A DNA stretch of 64,000 nt from JAWPMT01 sp965267435 (GTDB lineage Bacteria > Bacteroidota > Bacteroidia > Cytophagales > Cyclobacteriaceae): the NCBI GenBank assembly GCA_965267435.1, contig OZ253960.1, positions 5,952,001 to 6,016,000 of the forward strand, in the 5' to 3' direction. Shown one piece after another: positions 8,723 to 17,900 of this stretch; position 1 is the first letter of the stretch; the number at the start of each line of letters is the position of its first letter. The notes under the pieces were generated by a model that saw nothing but the letters and a program-made list of their open reading frames with translations, was not told the origin of the DNA and made no database searches. The position numbers and the translations under genes are program-made.

Positions 8723-10234
8723 TCAGGGCTCACGAGTGACCACCAACTCATCAAAGAAGATGTCATAGTTGGGTACCTCGAAGGATAGTCCGGTGACCTC
8801 CAGACGGTTGTTGAGATCGAAGGTGACCAACCCGAAGTCGAACCAGGCATGCGTCTCGTCCCAGACGATCTCCCAGGTATCGTGGTGCCAGTGGCGCAGC
8901 TTGGCAGAAAGCAATGGGGCCTTGGCAAATGACAAGTTCAGATCCTGTCCTGCTTGAGTGATAACAATGTCACCATGCATAGGAGCATCGTATGTCCCGC
9001 TATAGTTTTTCAATGGTAGTGTGGGTTTTGTGCCTTTCATTTTGGCAGCTTTCAGATCGGCGATCGGGTCGCTACCAGACGAGGGCCGATTGAGGTGTTC
9101 TTCTGACCAATCCCGTAAGTCCTCTTTGATGAATTGGTTAACGATCCAGAGGCTCACGGGCAACGTCACACCGGACATACTGTTGGTCAGTATCACAATC
9201 CCCAGGTTTTCACCCGGCACCATGACCACCCGGGAATACATACCATCGTAACCGCCGCTGTGGGTCACTACTTTCCTGCCAAAGTAATCGTACAACACCC
9301 ATCCTAGGCCGTAGCCATTGAAGTTACGGCCCGGGAACTGCTCGAGGGATGAGGCGCTGATCACACGGCTGTTGTGGGGCGTCCATAAGATATTTTGCTG
9401 TAGCGGGGAGAGGAGGGTTTTACCTTGCCAATCGCCATTTGCCAGGTTCATTTGTAGCCACCGGCTCATGTCGGCAACGGAAGAGATGATACCCCCTGCG
9501 GCCCCCATGTTGTCCCATTGGGTCCAGGCAATGGGCTTGTTAGCCCCTTCCACAGGTTTGTGAGGTGTCGCGACGTTGGTCGCAGGTATATCGGTAGTAG
9601 AGGTCACCGTACGATTCATAGCCAGGGGTGTCAGGAATCGTTCTTTGACAAACTCGTCCCACGGCTTGCCCGTCACTGCTTTGATCACTTCGCCCGCCGT
9701 GATGAACATGAGGTTAGAATAGCCATAGCCCGCACGAAATGAGTAGTCTTGAGGAACGTACTTGATTCGCTCGATAACTTCTTGTGCACTGAAATCGGAC
9801 TTGTACCAAATGACGTCGCCACTGAAGGTCCCAAGCCCTACGCGGTGGCTTAGCAAGTCAGCGATGGTCGTTTGATTGGTCGCATAAGGGTCGTACAACT
9901 CAAAGTAGGGCAGGTAGTCTACGACTTTGTCAGTCCATTGGACATGGCCCTCATCGACAAGTATGGATAGCGCCGAAGCCACAAACGCTTTTGTATTGGA
10001 GGCGATGGCAAAAAGGGTGTTTTCATCAACTAGAGTGCTACTGCCCTGCTTTTGTACACCGAAGCCTTGCGACATCCAAACTTCCCCGTCTTTGACGATG
10101 CCAACAGACAGGCCCGGTACACCCCAATCCAGCCGGGCTTGCTCGATGTATTTGGAAACTTTTCTCGTGCTGGGCTGCGCAAGCGAGGAGACACTGAAGG
10201 CTACGAGGGCAAAAACGATCAGCAGGTTTTTCAT
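8723..10234 (-). CDS. Exported serine hydrolase, beta-lactamase (class C/PBP-like) family
   Basis: The 503-residue protein has a signal peptide (about residues 1-19, ending SLAQ). It carries the catalytic motif SNTK at 79-82, a YSN motif further on, and HSGGYDG as the third active-site motif. After the hydrolase fold a C-terminal beta-rich domain begins near residue 400, of the kind annotated as DUF3471 in this family. Relatives include D-aminopeptidases, esterases and carboxypeptidases, so the family alone does not prove beta-lactam resistance. It is monocistronic, with a long non-coding stretch upstream. Confidence 0.85.
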   Translation of the reverse strand: MKNLLIVFALVAFSVSSLAQPSTRKVSKYIEQARLDWGVPGLSVGIVKDGEVWMSQGFGVQKQGSSTLVDENTLFAIASNTKAFVASALSILVDEGHVQWTDKVVDYLPYFELYDPYATNQTTIADLLSHRVGLGTFSGDVIWYKSDFSAQEVIERIKYVPQDYSFRAGYGYSNLMFITAGEVIKAVTGKPWDEFVKERFLTPLAMNRTVTSTTDIPATNVATPHKPVEGANKPIAWTQWDNMGAAGGIISSVADMSRWLQMNLANGDWQGKTLLSPLQQNILWTPHNSRVISASSLEQFPGRNFNGYGLGWVLYDYFGRKVVTHSGGYDGMYSRVVMVPGENLGIVILTNSMSGVTLPVSLWIVNQFIKEDLRDWSEEHLNRPSSGSDPIADLKAAKMKGTKPTLPLKNYSGTYDAPMHGDIVITQAGQDLNLSFAKAPLLSAKLRHWHHDTWEIVWDETHAWFDFGLVTFDLNNRLEVTGLSFEVPNYDIFFDELVVTREP

Positions 10235-10611
10235 AGCGAAAAATTAGAGAAAGATTGGCACAAGCCTACTCCCCGCCGCCGCTAAAGGGAGGTTGGATTT
10301 TCGAAGTGTCGCAAACTTCGGAAGTCACTTGTTTATATTGACCGTTCGGAGCAAGAGGAGTGGCCTGCCGGATTCAACAGGAGCGATTGGATGAATGCCA
10401 TCAATTCTGTTGGTATTTCGACGAATACCGACCAAAAATCTACAATTACCTGCAGTTGGTCTACTTCCGCCAACGACCCCAATCACCGGCCCGTTCATTT
10501 AATTGTGACGCATCAAAAAGAACATATAAACGCACAGCCCTAACGTCCGCCAGTCCAAAAGAATAACCAGCAAATAACCAGCAAAGAATCAGTTAATGAC
10601 CAGCAAAGAGT
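10235..10611. other. Intergenic stretch without a recognised gene
   Basis: About 380 bases separate the divergent hydrolase and deacetylase genes. Short open frames exist (for example 10360-10566 on +) but I see no family signal in them. The stretch has several repeated CCAGCAAA words near 10567-10606. It ends in a strong + strand terminator that no + strand gene explains, so it may hold a small RNA. Confidence 0.4.
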
Positions 10612-10649
10612 AGAGGGTCTTCCAGAAATGGAGGCCCTCTTTCTTTTTT
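10612..10649 (+). terminator. Orphan Rho-independent terminator
   Basis: A stem of about eleven pairs, starting AGAGGG and closing CCCTCT at 10635-10640, is followed by TTCTTTTTT. It faces the + strand, yet the nearest + strand gene upstream ends at 8688, beyond an opposite-strand gene. It therefore implies an unannotated + strand transcript. Confidence 0.75.
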
Positions 10650-10704
10650 GCCACACTCATCTTTTGGGGGGTAGATCCCAAATTCACGGTCTACATTTGC
10701 CGCT

Positions 10705-11649
10705 ATGCAGCACTACTCCCGGGTTCTTTTTATCGTAACGCTCTTCGCCGTTGTTTTCGTCGAAGCGGTCGGCCAGGAAAGGCGGATGTGTATTACCGTC
10801 GATGACTTGCCCACCGTGGCCTACGGCACAAATAGAGCCACTCACCAGTGGACCATTACGAAGGGCATCGTGCAGGCATTGGTCAAGTATGACGCACAAG
10901 GGATTGGCTATGTCAATGAGCGGAAACTGTATCTTAATGGGGTGCTCGATTCGACCGGCCTTCAGATATTAGACTATTGGCTGAGCAATGGACAGGACCT
11001 GGGTAATCATACCTATTCGCATGCGAATTACCACCGCGTAGGTTTTAAGGCTTTCTCTCAGGATATTCTGAAGGGGGAGAAGCAAACCAAAGCCCTCTGC
11101 TCCAAATACGGGAAGCAACTGCGGTACTTTCGTCACCCATACCTTCGAAGCGGTGCCGATCCAATTGCGGCGGATGGACTCAAATCGTTTCTCGGGAACA
11201 ATGGCTATGAAGAAGCGCCCGTCACGATCGACAATGACGATTATCTTTTTGCTCTGGCATATCATCGGGCCTTTGCCAAAGGCGATCGGGCACTGATGGA
11301 CAGCATCGGCGAATCCTTCATCAGCTACATGGAAGCCAAAGTGATTCACTTTGAGCAGCTCTCCATGGCGTTGTTCGATCGGCCGATTGACCAGACGTTG
11401 CTGATCCATGCCAATCTCCTCAATGCGCATTGGCTGGATAGGCTTTTGGCTGTGTACCGCGAACGAGGCTATACCTTCATCTCCCAGGAGGAAGTCCTCG
11501 AAGACCCCGCCTATGAGACCAGGGTCACCCGTTTTGGGGACTGGGGCATCTCGTGGCTGGATCGCTGGGCACTCAGTCTCGATCGCGGTAAGGAGCTATT
11601 CCCAAATGATCCGACGGTTCCTACGTTTGTCGCAGACATGGCCCGGTAA
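10705..11649 (+). CDS. Exported polysaccharide deacetylase (NodB-homology) protein
   Basis: The 314-residue protein has a signal peptide ending near AVGQ. Motif 1 is TVDDLP with D33 and D34. The metal-binding motif 2 is HTYSH, with H102 and H106. A motif-3-like RHPYL follows near residue 145. Carbohydrate esterase family 4 enzymes remove N- or O-acetyl groups from peptidoglycan or polysaccharides using a divalent metal. The substrate is not evident. TACATTTG at 10692-10699, only five bases before the ATG, resembles a -7 element, which would give a nearly leaderless mRNA. Confidence 0.85.
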   Translation: MQHYSRVLFIVTLFAVVFVEAVGQERRMCITVDDLPTVAYGTNRATHQWTITKGIVQALVKYDAQGIGYVNERKLYLNGVLDSTGLQILDYWLSNGQDLGNHTYSHANYHRVGFKAFSQDILKGEKQTKALCSKYGKQLRYFRHPYLRSGADPIAADGLKSFLGNNGYEEAPVTIDNDDYLFALAYHRAFAKGDRALMDSIGESFISYMEAKVIHFEQLSMALFDRPIDQTLLIHANLLNAHWLDRLLAVYRERGYTFISQEEVLEDPAYETRVTRFGDWGISWLDRWALSLDRGKELFPNDPTVPTFVADMAR

Positions 11650-11654
11650 GCGGG

Positions 11655-12809
11655 CTAGTGATTCACCTTCCTGATCACTACTGCATTGGGCGTGACCAGC
11701 CCGCCACCACCTGGAGCGACGAGGTCGCTCACGTAATCTCCTGCGGATGAGAACATGGGGATAGAACTTGTGCCGCCAGCGCCGATCAGGATGTTGCCAT
11801 TGTCGAGAAATGCCACACCTTCAGGTGTCGACACACCACCGATGTAGATGCCTTCATAAGAACCATCTGCTGCAAATCTTTTGACGCTATTGGCTGACCA
11901 ATCGTTGACGAAGAGATTGTCCATCGCGTCGAACCAGATATCTGTGGGCCCGGACAGACGGGAATTAATGAAGAATCCGAGATCATTGCCATCCAGATCA
12001 AACTTTTTGACCCAACCATTAGACCCGTCATTCCAGGAGGATACATAGAGATTGCCCTCACTATCCCAGTCCATGCCAATGGCTTGATTGATCCTCGAGG
12101 ACGTGAAGTTGTCTACAAATGTGCCGTCGAGCTGGTAGCGTCTCACGCGGGCCTCGTCCCACTGCAACACATACAGTAGACCGTCGGGGCCGATATCGAT
12201 TCGGGTCGGACTGCCAAGCCCCGTTGCGAATGCCCCTTCGAACTCCCCGGTGTTGATGTCAAACTTGTCTATGCGGTCCGAGCCCAAACTCGAAACCAAT
12301 ACGATTTCCTGATCTTCCAGGAATACGATATCCTGAGGGCGTGATACCTGGGTGGAGATAAAAACTACTGGACTGCCACCTTCTTCATCATACCTCAGTA
12401 TCCGGTGAGGCCCCTGGCGATCACGACCAACATCGCTCACATATATTTCCGTCCTGGGTGCCGATGCATCCCACACCTCGATCACAAAGGTGTCCTCAAC
12501 ACCCTCTGTGCTAGCGGTGATGGTCGACGATCCTATAGCGACTGCCGTCACCAGACCACTCTGGTCCACGCTCACATTACCGTTGTCAGCAGACCAGACG
12601 ATGGTTGAAGTCACATTGAGCGGTTCACCGTTTTGGTCAAAGCCATTTAGCGTCAGGGTAGTGCTTTCGGAAGTGGTGACATCCAGGCGATTGCCATTGC
12701 TGGAGGCGATCTCAATGCTATCAAGGATGAGTGATGGGCCCTCGTCGGATTCGCAGGCGACCAGGATCAGCAGTAGAAAAAGGGGTGTCAGGTTAAACAA
12801 AATCTTCAT
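11655..12809 (-). CDS. Lipoprotein with Ig-like domain and NHL-type beta-propeller
   Basis: The start at 12809 (MKILFN) puts a signal peptide and the lipobox LVAC in the right place; an ATG seven codons earlier adds only polar residues. After the lipid cysteine, about residues 30-110 read as a Big2-like bacterial Ig fold (VWSADNGNVSVDQSGLVTAV). The rest is an NHL/SMP-30-like propeller with repeats such as GPDGLLYVLQWDE, DSEGNLYVSSWN and AMDNLFVNDWS. Such proteins usually bind ligands or partners at the cell surface; no enzyme residues are evident. It ends five bases from the convergent deacetylase gene. Confidence 0.8.
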   Translation of the reverse strand: MKILFNLTPLFLLLILVACESDEGPSLILDSIEIASSNGNRLDVTTSESTTLTLNGFDQNGEPLNVTSTIVWSADNGNVSVDQSGLVTAVAIGSSTITASTEGVEDTFVIEVWDASAPRTEIYVSDVGRDRQGPHRILRYDEEGGSPVVFISTQVSRPQDIVFLEDQEIVLVSSLGSDRIDKFDINTGEFEGAFATGLGSPTRIDIGPDGLLYVLQWDEARVRRYQLDGTFVDNFTSSRINQAIGMDWDSEGNLYVSSWNDGSNGWVKKFDLDGNDLGFFINSRLSGPTDIWFDAMDNLFVNDWSANSVKRFAADGSYEGIYIGGVSTPEGVAFLDNGNILIGAGGTSSIPMFSSAGDYVSDLVAPGGGGLVTPNAVVIRKVNH

Positions 12810-13048
12810 AGTATATCGGTTTGAAGGCATAACAACCCACGCTCGTGATCTCCTCTAAATTCGGCCTGTTACAAACTCGTTCAATTCTATTCAAGGAGGC
12901 GGTTCCACTGAGCTATTGAGCGATTTGTCCGATAGAATGGAGGGAAAATGGACCGCAGGAGTGGTGAGCTTTTTGTAAAAAATCCCGGGTCATGCGGCTC
13001 TATTATTTGGGCGTCGGTGTCAGTGAAAGGCTGATATCACAGTGCAAG

Positions 13049-13077
13049 AAAAAGCGGCAGCACTTTGGTGCTGCCGC
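13049..13077 (-). terminator. Terminator of the DUF4476 gene
   Basis: A perfect ten-pair stem (GCGGCAGCAC with GTGCTGCCGC, loop TTTG) is followed on the minus strand by a T run (A residues at 13049-13053 on +). It lies about 30 bases after the stop codon of the minus-strand gene. Confidence 0.85.
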
Positions 13078-13108
13078 AATATCTTTTCTGAGTCCTTAAT
13101 TCCGGTGC

Positions 13109-13843
13109 TTAGATGTATCCCAGCTCACGCTTCAATCTTCTCCGGTTGCCGTGGAAATCGAAAGTGTCGAAGACGATATGAAAATCGTGGATATTACACA
13201 CACGATCATGGGCATACAGTGCTAGCTCCATTCGGCTGTCGTCGAAGTCCAGCGATCGCATCATTCGTCTCAGGTCCTCGGCCATCAGCATGTCATTGCA
13301 AATAGCATCCTTAGCGACACGCAGCTTGCCACGGTCAAACGAACGGTAACGCATTTCTCTGACGACGTACTTCACGGGGAAGTTTTCAGCGTCATAGCAC
13401 ACTGGCCCGTAGCCATATTGGACTGGGTCCTGGTATCGCCCCCGGCGCTCGGGATAACGGCCGTAATCAGCTTCGACATAAAAGCCGCCCCTTCTGCCGC
13501 CTTTTCGGACGGAAAACATCATATTCGATCCCGGGCGAACGATCACCGTCTGATGGATCGTTTGTGTCCTGTAACCATCCTGGTACCTGCCTCTGCCCTG
13601 GTGTCCTCTGTTGTCATGGCGGCCACCACGCTTGTAGGTAGTGATCGCGACAGTATGACGTCCCGGACGCATTGGGAAAGTCTTTACCACCCGTGATGGG
13701 CGCCGATTGATACGCTGACCATCTACTGATACTCTCAGTTCAAAATCGCCGTCTGACCTGAATGTGGCGACGCCTGGTCTGCGTTGTCCGTGGGTTAAGG
13801 TTGGGATGAGTGCAATAGCAAATAGTAGAATAATAGTTCTCAT
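13109..13843 (-). CDS. Exported DUF4476-domain protein
   Basis: The 244-residue protein has a signal peptide (ending near THGQ). A basic middle region is rich in Arg, Gly and Tyr (about residues 60-145). The C-terminal 95 residues resemble DUF4476, a helical domain widespread in Bacteroidota (FDRGKLRVAKD, then DDSRMELALYAHDRV). Its role is unknown. The basic glycine-rich linker could contact nucleic acid or acidic polysaccharide, but this is a guess. A good promoter candidate lies upstream and a strong terminator downstream, so it is a single-gene unit. Confidence 0.75.
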   Translation of the reverse strand: MRTIILLFAIALIPTLTHGQRRPGVATFRSDGDFELRVSVDGQRINRRPSRVVKTFPMRPGRHTVAITTYKRGGRHDNRGHQGRGRYQDGYRTQTIHQTVIVRPGSNMMFSVRKGGRRGGFYVEADYGRYPERRGRYQDPVQYGYGPVCYDAENFPVKYVVREMRYRSFDRGKLRVAKDAICNDMLMAEDLRRMMRSLDFDDSRMELALYAHDRVCNIHDFHIVFDTFDFHGNRRRLKRELGYI

Positions 13844-13892
13844 AACCCTTTCATTTTAAGTTTAACTTCTGTCAATAAGGCAAGAGCTGTGC

Positions 13893-13922
13893 CAAAATTT
13901 GGCTGATAGCATTTTTTGACAA
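13893..13922 (-). promoter_or_regulatory. Candidate promoter of the DUF4476 gene
   Basis: On the minus strand TTG (CAA at 13920-13922) and AAATTTTG (13893-13900) are 19 bases apart, which fits the Bacteroidota -33/-7 spacing. The start codon lies about 50 bases downstream. Confidence 0.4.
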
Positions 13923-14006
13923 ATGATGACAAAAGAAATTCGGGGTCATTAAATGGGGGTTTTACCCCCAAAGAGATCGTGGGATTTTTTTGATATTTCT
14001 TTCGGC

Positions 14007-14160
14007 TCGTCATTCCTGTGAGCGAGAACAATTGACAACTGCTTGGACCAAGCGATGAGCGATACAGGAATCTATCCGTCGTGCAAAGTCAATTCAGATT
14101 CCTGCATCACATTAAGCTCACAGAAAGCGGCTCATTCTCCCAAGTTCGCAGGAATGACGA
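14007..14160. repeat. MITE-like palindromic element with 12-bp terminal inverted repeats
   Basis: TCGTCATTCCTG (14007-14018) and CAGGAATGACGA (14149-14160) are perfect inverted termini. Inside lies a second inverted pair, CAGGAATCT (14065-14073) and AGATTCCTG (14096-14104), so the element can fold as two hairpins. No transposase frame is present. It occupies most of the gap between the DUF4476 gene and the NTF2-like gene. Confidence 0.65.
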
Positions 14161-14312
14161 ATTGATGGAGGTGGTGTTTCTCCTTGGTTGGTGTCCATAT
14201 GAACCCTTTGTCTCTGGAGTTGCGCGGATATACACTCATTGGGAGAAGCGACTGGGACGGAGGCAGTTGAGTCCAGGGGGAATGATAAACTAAATCTTCG
14301 TATCCTTGAACC

Positions 14313-14756
14313 ATGAGTGAGGTAATCAAACGATGGCATGAGGTAGTAGCGTCCGGTGATATGGACCAACTGGATCAGCTGCTGTCACCAAAGTGCGTAT
14401 TCTATTCGCCTGTGGTCTTCAAACCTCAGGAAGGGCGGCGGCTAACAAAGACCTACTTACAGGCTGCCTACCAGATGTTTGAGGGAGGTGGATTCCATTA
14501 TGTGAAGGAAGTCATAGGTGAAAAAGCGGCGGTGCTGGAATTCAATGCCACGGTTGATGATGTCCTCATTGATGGCATTGATATGATCACCTGGGACGAT
14601 TCCGGCAGGATCACCGAATTCAAAGTGATGCTCAGACCCTACAAGGCCATCAATCTCGTGAAAGACAGGATGCTGTCACAGCTTCAAAACCTAAGCGCTA
14701 CCGACAAGGCTAAACTGAAGTTGGGTACGATGTGGGACAAGCTGACCAAACGCTGA
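14313..14756 (+). CDS. NTF2-like (SnoaL-type) fold protein
   Basis: The 147-residue protein begins with the typical pattern of this fold, an N-terminal helix followed by LDQLLSPKCVFYSPVV. It continues with a curved-sheet region (AAVLEFNATVDDVLIDGIDMITWDD) and RITEFKVMLRPY near residues 105-116. NTF2-like proteins form cone-shaped dimers that bind or transform small molecules; no catalytic set can be assigned here. It is monocistronic and flanked by palindromic repeats. Confidence 0.75.
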   Translation: MSEVIKRWHEVVASGDMDQLDQLLSPKCVFYSPVVFKPQEGRRLTKTYLQAAYQMFEGGGFHYVKEVIGEKAAVLEFNATVDDVLIDGIDMITWDDSGRITEFKVMLRPYKAINLVKDRMLSQLQNLSATDKAKLKLGTMWDKLTKR

Positions 14757-14807
14757 AGGCCCGATTCGGCAATTGGATAACATTAACTTCAGGAATGCCA
14801 CTTTTGC

Positions 14808-14937
14808 ACCGCTAAAAAAGCACGGTCATCTTGAGGTAACGAAAGATCTATTGGCGTTGTGGGCACGCTCTCATTCATTGCTCATAGATCCTTCCTTCGT
14901 CAGGATGACATTTTGGAATAAGTGCTTTTTTAGCGGT
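14808..14937. repeat. Nested palindromic repeat
   Basis: An outer perfect 16-bp inverted repeat (14808-14823 and 14922-14937, core GCTAAAAAAGC) encloses an inner palindrome at 14825-14909. The inner arms begin GTCATC and end GATGAC, with AGATCTAT at 14844-14851 facing ATAGATC at 14884-14890. The inner part resembles the common Bacteroidota intergenic palindrome with GTCATCCTGA-type ends. It looks as if one repeat inserted into the loop of an older hairpin, perhaps the terminator of the upstream gene. Confidence 0.6.
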
Positions 14938-14990
14938 CTTCGACCCATTTTTGCACCGTAAAGGGATCAATTCCACACTGCAGGTATTCA

Positions 14991-17900
14991 TCATTCGGCA
15001 TTAGCTGAGGCCTCCTCCAAAGAAGGGACATTAGCGTCTAGCTTCAGTTCTATCATCTTTCGATGCAGTTCTTCCAGGATATTGAGCACGGCCTCACTGC
15101 GTTCATTGTAGCTTGCCATGCCCGCAGCGAGTTCATTGCTACTACTCGCGACCTCCTCCGTTCCTGCTGCCGTTTGTTCGGCGACCACCACTACACTGCG
15201 CATGGCGTCGCGGACTGCCTCGATGTTTTCCTTTTGCCTGGCCGTGGAGTCTACGATGCTGCGGGACATCGACAGTGTCTCCTTGCAGAGGTCCGATATC
15301 CGGGAGAACGACTCCAAGGCCCCTTTCGATTTCGATTCGCTCCGTTCGATTTGCTGAGTAATTTCCTCTATACTTTGGGCAGATTGCCTGGTGTCCTCCT
15401 GGATCGTGTTGATCAGTTCTTCGATTTCGCCGGCTGACTGCTTCGAGTCCTCGGCCAGTTGACGGATCTCGGTGGCGACTACCGCAAAACCTCTACCTGC
15501 TTCTCCCGCTTGTGCCGCTTCGATGGCGGCATTGAGGGCAAGCAGGTTGGTTTGTGCGGCGATCTCTTTGATGAACCGTATCACACCTGAAATGCTATCA
15601 GATCGATCACGTAGCTGGGTGATGCTTTCGTGGCTTTGACGGGACAGTCTCAGCGCGTCCAGTATATTCTGATCCAAATCCCTCACTTGCTCCTCACCGG
15701 CTACACTTTGATTGGTCCCCTTCTCAGCGATCTGCTCAATATTGGCAGCCTGCTGTCCCACATCTCCCGAGACGGTAAGGATACCATCTATATTGTTGGA
15801 AGATCTGTCCACCTTGCTCAGCTGCGTGGAGGCTCCGCTGCTCATCTCTGAAATGGAGGATGAGATCTCGGAAGTGCTGATGTTCATCTCTTTGCTTGTT
15901 TGAAGCATCTCGCGGCAGACTGTGCTAATGATGACGATCTCATCCACGATATTGCTCATCAACGCCACCTGGTTGTCAAAGGCGGTATTGAGGTTTTGGG
16001 ATAAATGTAGCAGATCGCCCTTGGCTTCCCTTTGGTAGCGCGCGGTCCAGTCTCCCTCTGCAATTCGGCTTGCAATTTTGTTGAGCTCGTCGATGGGTCC
16101 CTCCACCGTTTCAAAGAGCTCATTCATACTGTGAGCTAGCTGGCGCCACTCGCCAGTCTTATGGGTCTCGTCGAGCCGTACAGAGAAGTTACCTTCCTGT
16201 AGCACTTGCTCTACTGCATAGTTTGTTTCCTGCAAGGCCTCTTTGAGATGGGCATGCTGGGCATCCAACTCAGCATTTTGCGCCATCATCTCAGCAGTCG
16301 CCTCCTCGACCTTCTTCCGGAGTTCCTTTTCACGCCGGCGAGCGGCTTGGGCTCTTCCTCTAATGATCAGTACGAAGCCCCCGACGATGACAGATCCAAC
16401 GATCAGCCTAAACCACCATGTGGCCCACCAGGGAGGTAGCACTTCTATTTCCAGCACCCGAGCCTCTTCATTCCACACACCATCGTGATTGGTGGATTTG
16501 ACTTCGAAAGTGTATGAGCCCGGGTCGAGATTGGTGTATATGGCGTAGTTCCGATTACCTACTTCATTCCACTCCTCCTCAAAGTCCCGCATACGATAGG
16601 CATACTCCATATTTTGTGGACTGATATAGCTCAATGCCGAGAAGCCCAGGTTGATGATATTCTGATTGTAAGTGAGTGTCACGGATTCTGTCTGAGAGAT
16701 ATGGGCCTGGAGTGGTGACTTGCCACCAATACTGACTGTCTCATTGTTTAATTGAAAGTCCGTAATAGCGACTACTGGCAGCCTCTCGCTGATATCGATA
16801 CCCGCGGGATTAAACACCGTAAATCCCTTGTTGCCTCCGAAATACAGACGGCCATCATGGGCCTGGTAGTAAGCGCCGACATTGTAGGCATCATTTTGCA
16901 GCCCACTTATAATCGAGTAGTTGATAAAGTTTTCTGTCGACGGATCAAAACGACTGAGACCTTTGCTGGTGCTGACCCACAGATTGTCACGTTCTTCATC
17001 AATGATCACTCCAAACACGATGTTGCTCTGGAGTCCCTTGTCTTCGTTGTAGACCGTAAAGCTCCCCGATTCAGGATCTAGCTTGGCGAGACCTCCGCCG
17101 TACGTCCCTATCCAATAAAAGCCTTCTTTGTCTTCCGTGATGGACATGACCAGGTCTGTAGCACCATCGGGGCTTCGGAAATTGGTGAAGGCGTTAGCTA
17201 CTTCATCGTAGCGATGAAGACCCTTGAAGGTACCCACCCACATGACGCCCTTTGAGTCTCTGAATAGTGCCCGGATGTTGTTGCTTTGCAGTTTAGTGTT
17301 ATCGCTTTCGTCGATCTCGAAGTGACTGAAGGTCTCGTTTTCTGCGTCGAAGACGTCCACGCTGCCGCCATTGGTACCAATCCAGAGCTGTCCATGTCGA
17401 TCGAGCTCAAGGGCCCAAACGGAGTTGTTCGAGATTGTTGTTGGGTCTTCGGGGTCGTGCTGATAGGATTGGAATTCACCATCCCTGTAAACATTGAGTC
17501 CACCCTGATAGGTACCCATCCAAAGCCCGTCGAAGCTGCTTTGCATACACAGCACGACATTGCCCGAGAGATTATGGGAGGTGGAAGAAAAACGATGGAA
17601 CCCCTCGCCGTCGAAAAGATTGAGGCCTCCGCCATCTGTGCCTACCCAAAGTCCCTCATTGGTCTCTTCAAAGGAGAGTACAATGTTGTGGGATAGGGTG
17701 GAATCATCATAAAGATCATTTTGGTAATGACCAAAGACGCTGTTTTCTGCATGATAGTAGTTGACACCTCCGAGGTAGGTCCCTAGCCACACGCCGCCTT
17801 CATCATCGCAGGCGATCGCGCGAATCACATTAACACTGAGGCTTGAGGGTCTCACGCTGTTGGCTACATGATTTTCTACTTCCCCATCATCGCGAAGGAT

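Noticed and set aside
8723..10234. Reading the serine hydrolase as an antibiotic-resistance beta-lactamase.
   Set aside because: The SxxK, YxN and HSGG motifs are shared by peptidases and esterases of the same fold, and the C-terminal extra domain points away from a dedicated beta-lactamase.
10360..10566. A short open frame considered as a decayed GIY-YIG nuclease or other gene fragment.
   Set aside because: No GIY-YIG or other motif can be aligned in any frame, so only a non-coding label is justified.
14..13037. The words GTGAAAGGCTGATATC occur both at about 14-29 and 13022-13037.
   Set aside because: A single 16-base match is about what chance allows in 64 kb, and the flanks differ; the first is part of a terminator stem and the second is not.
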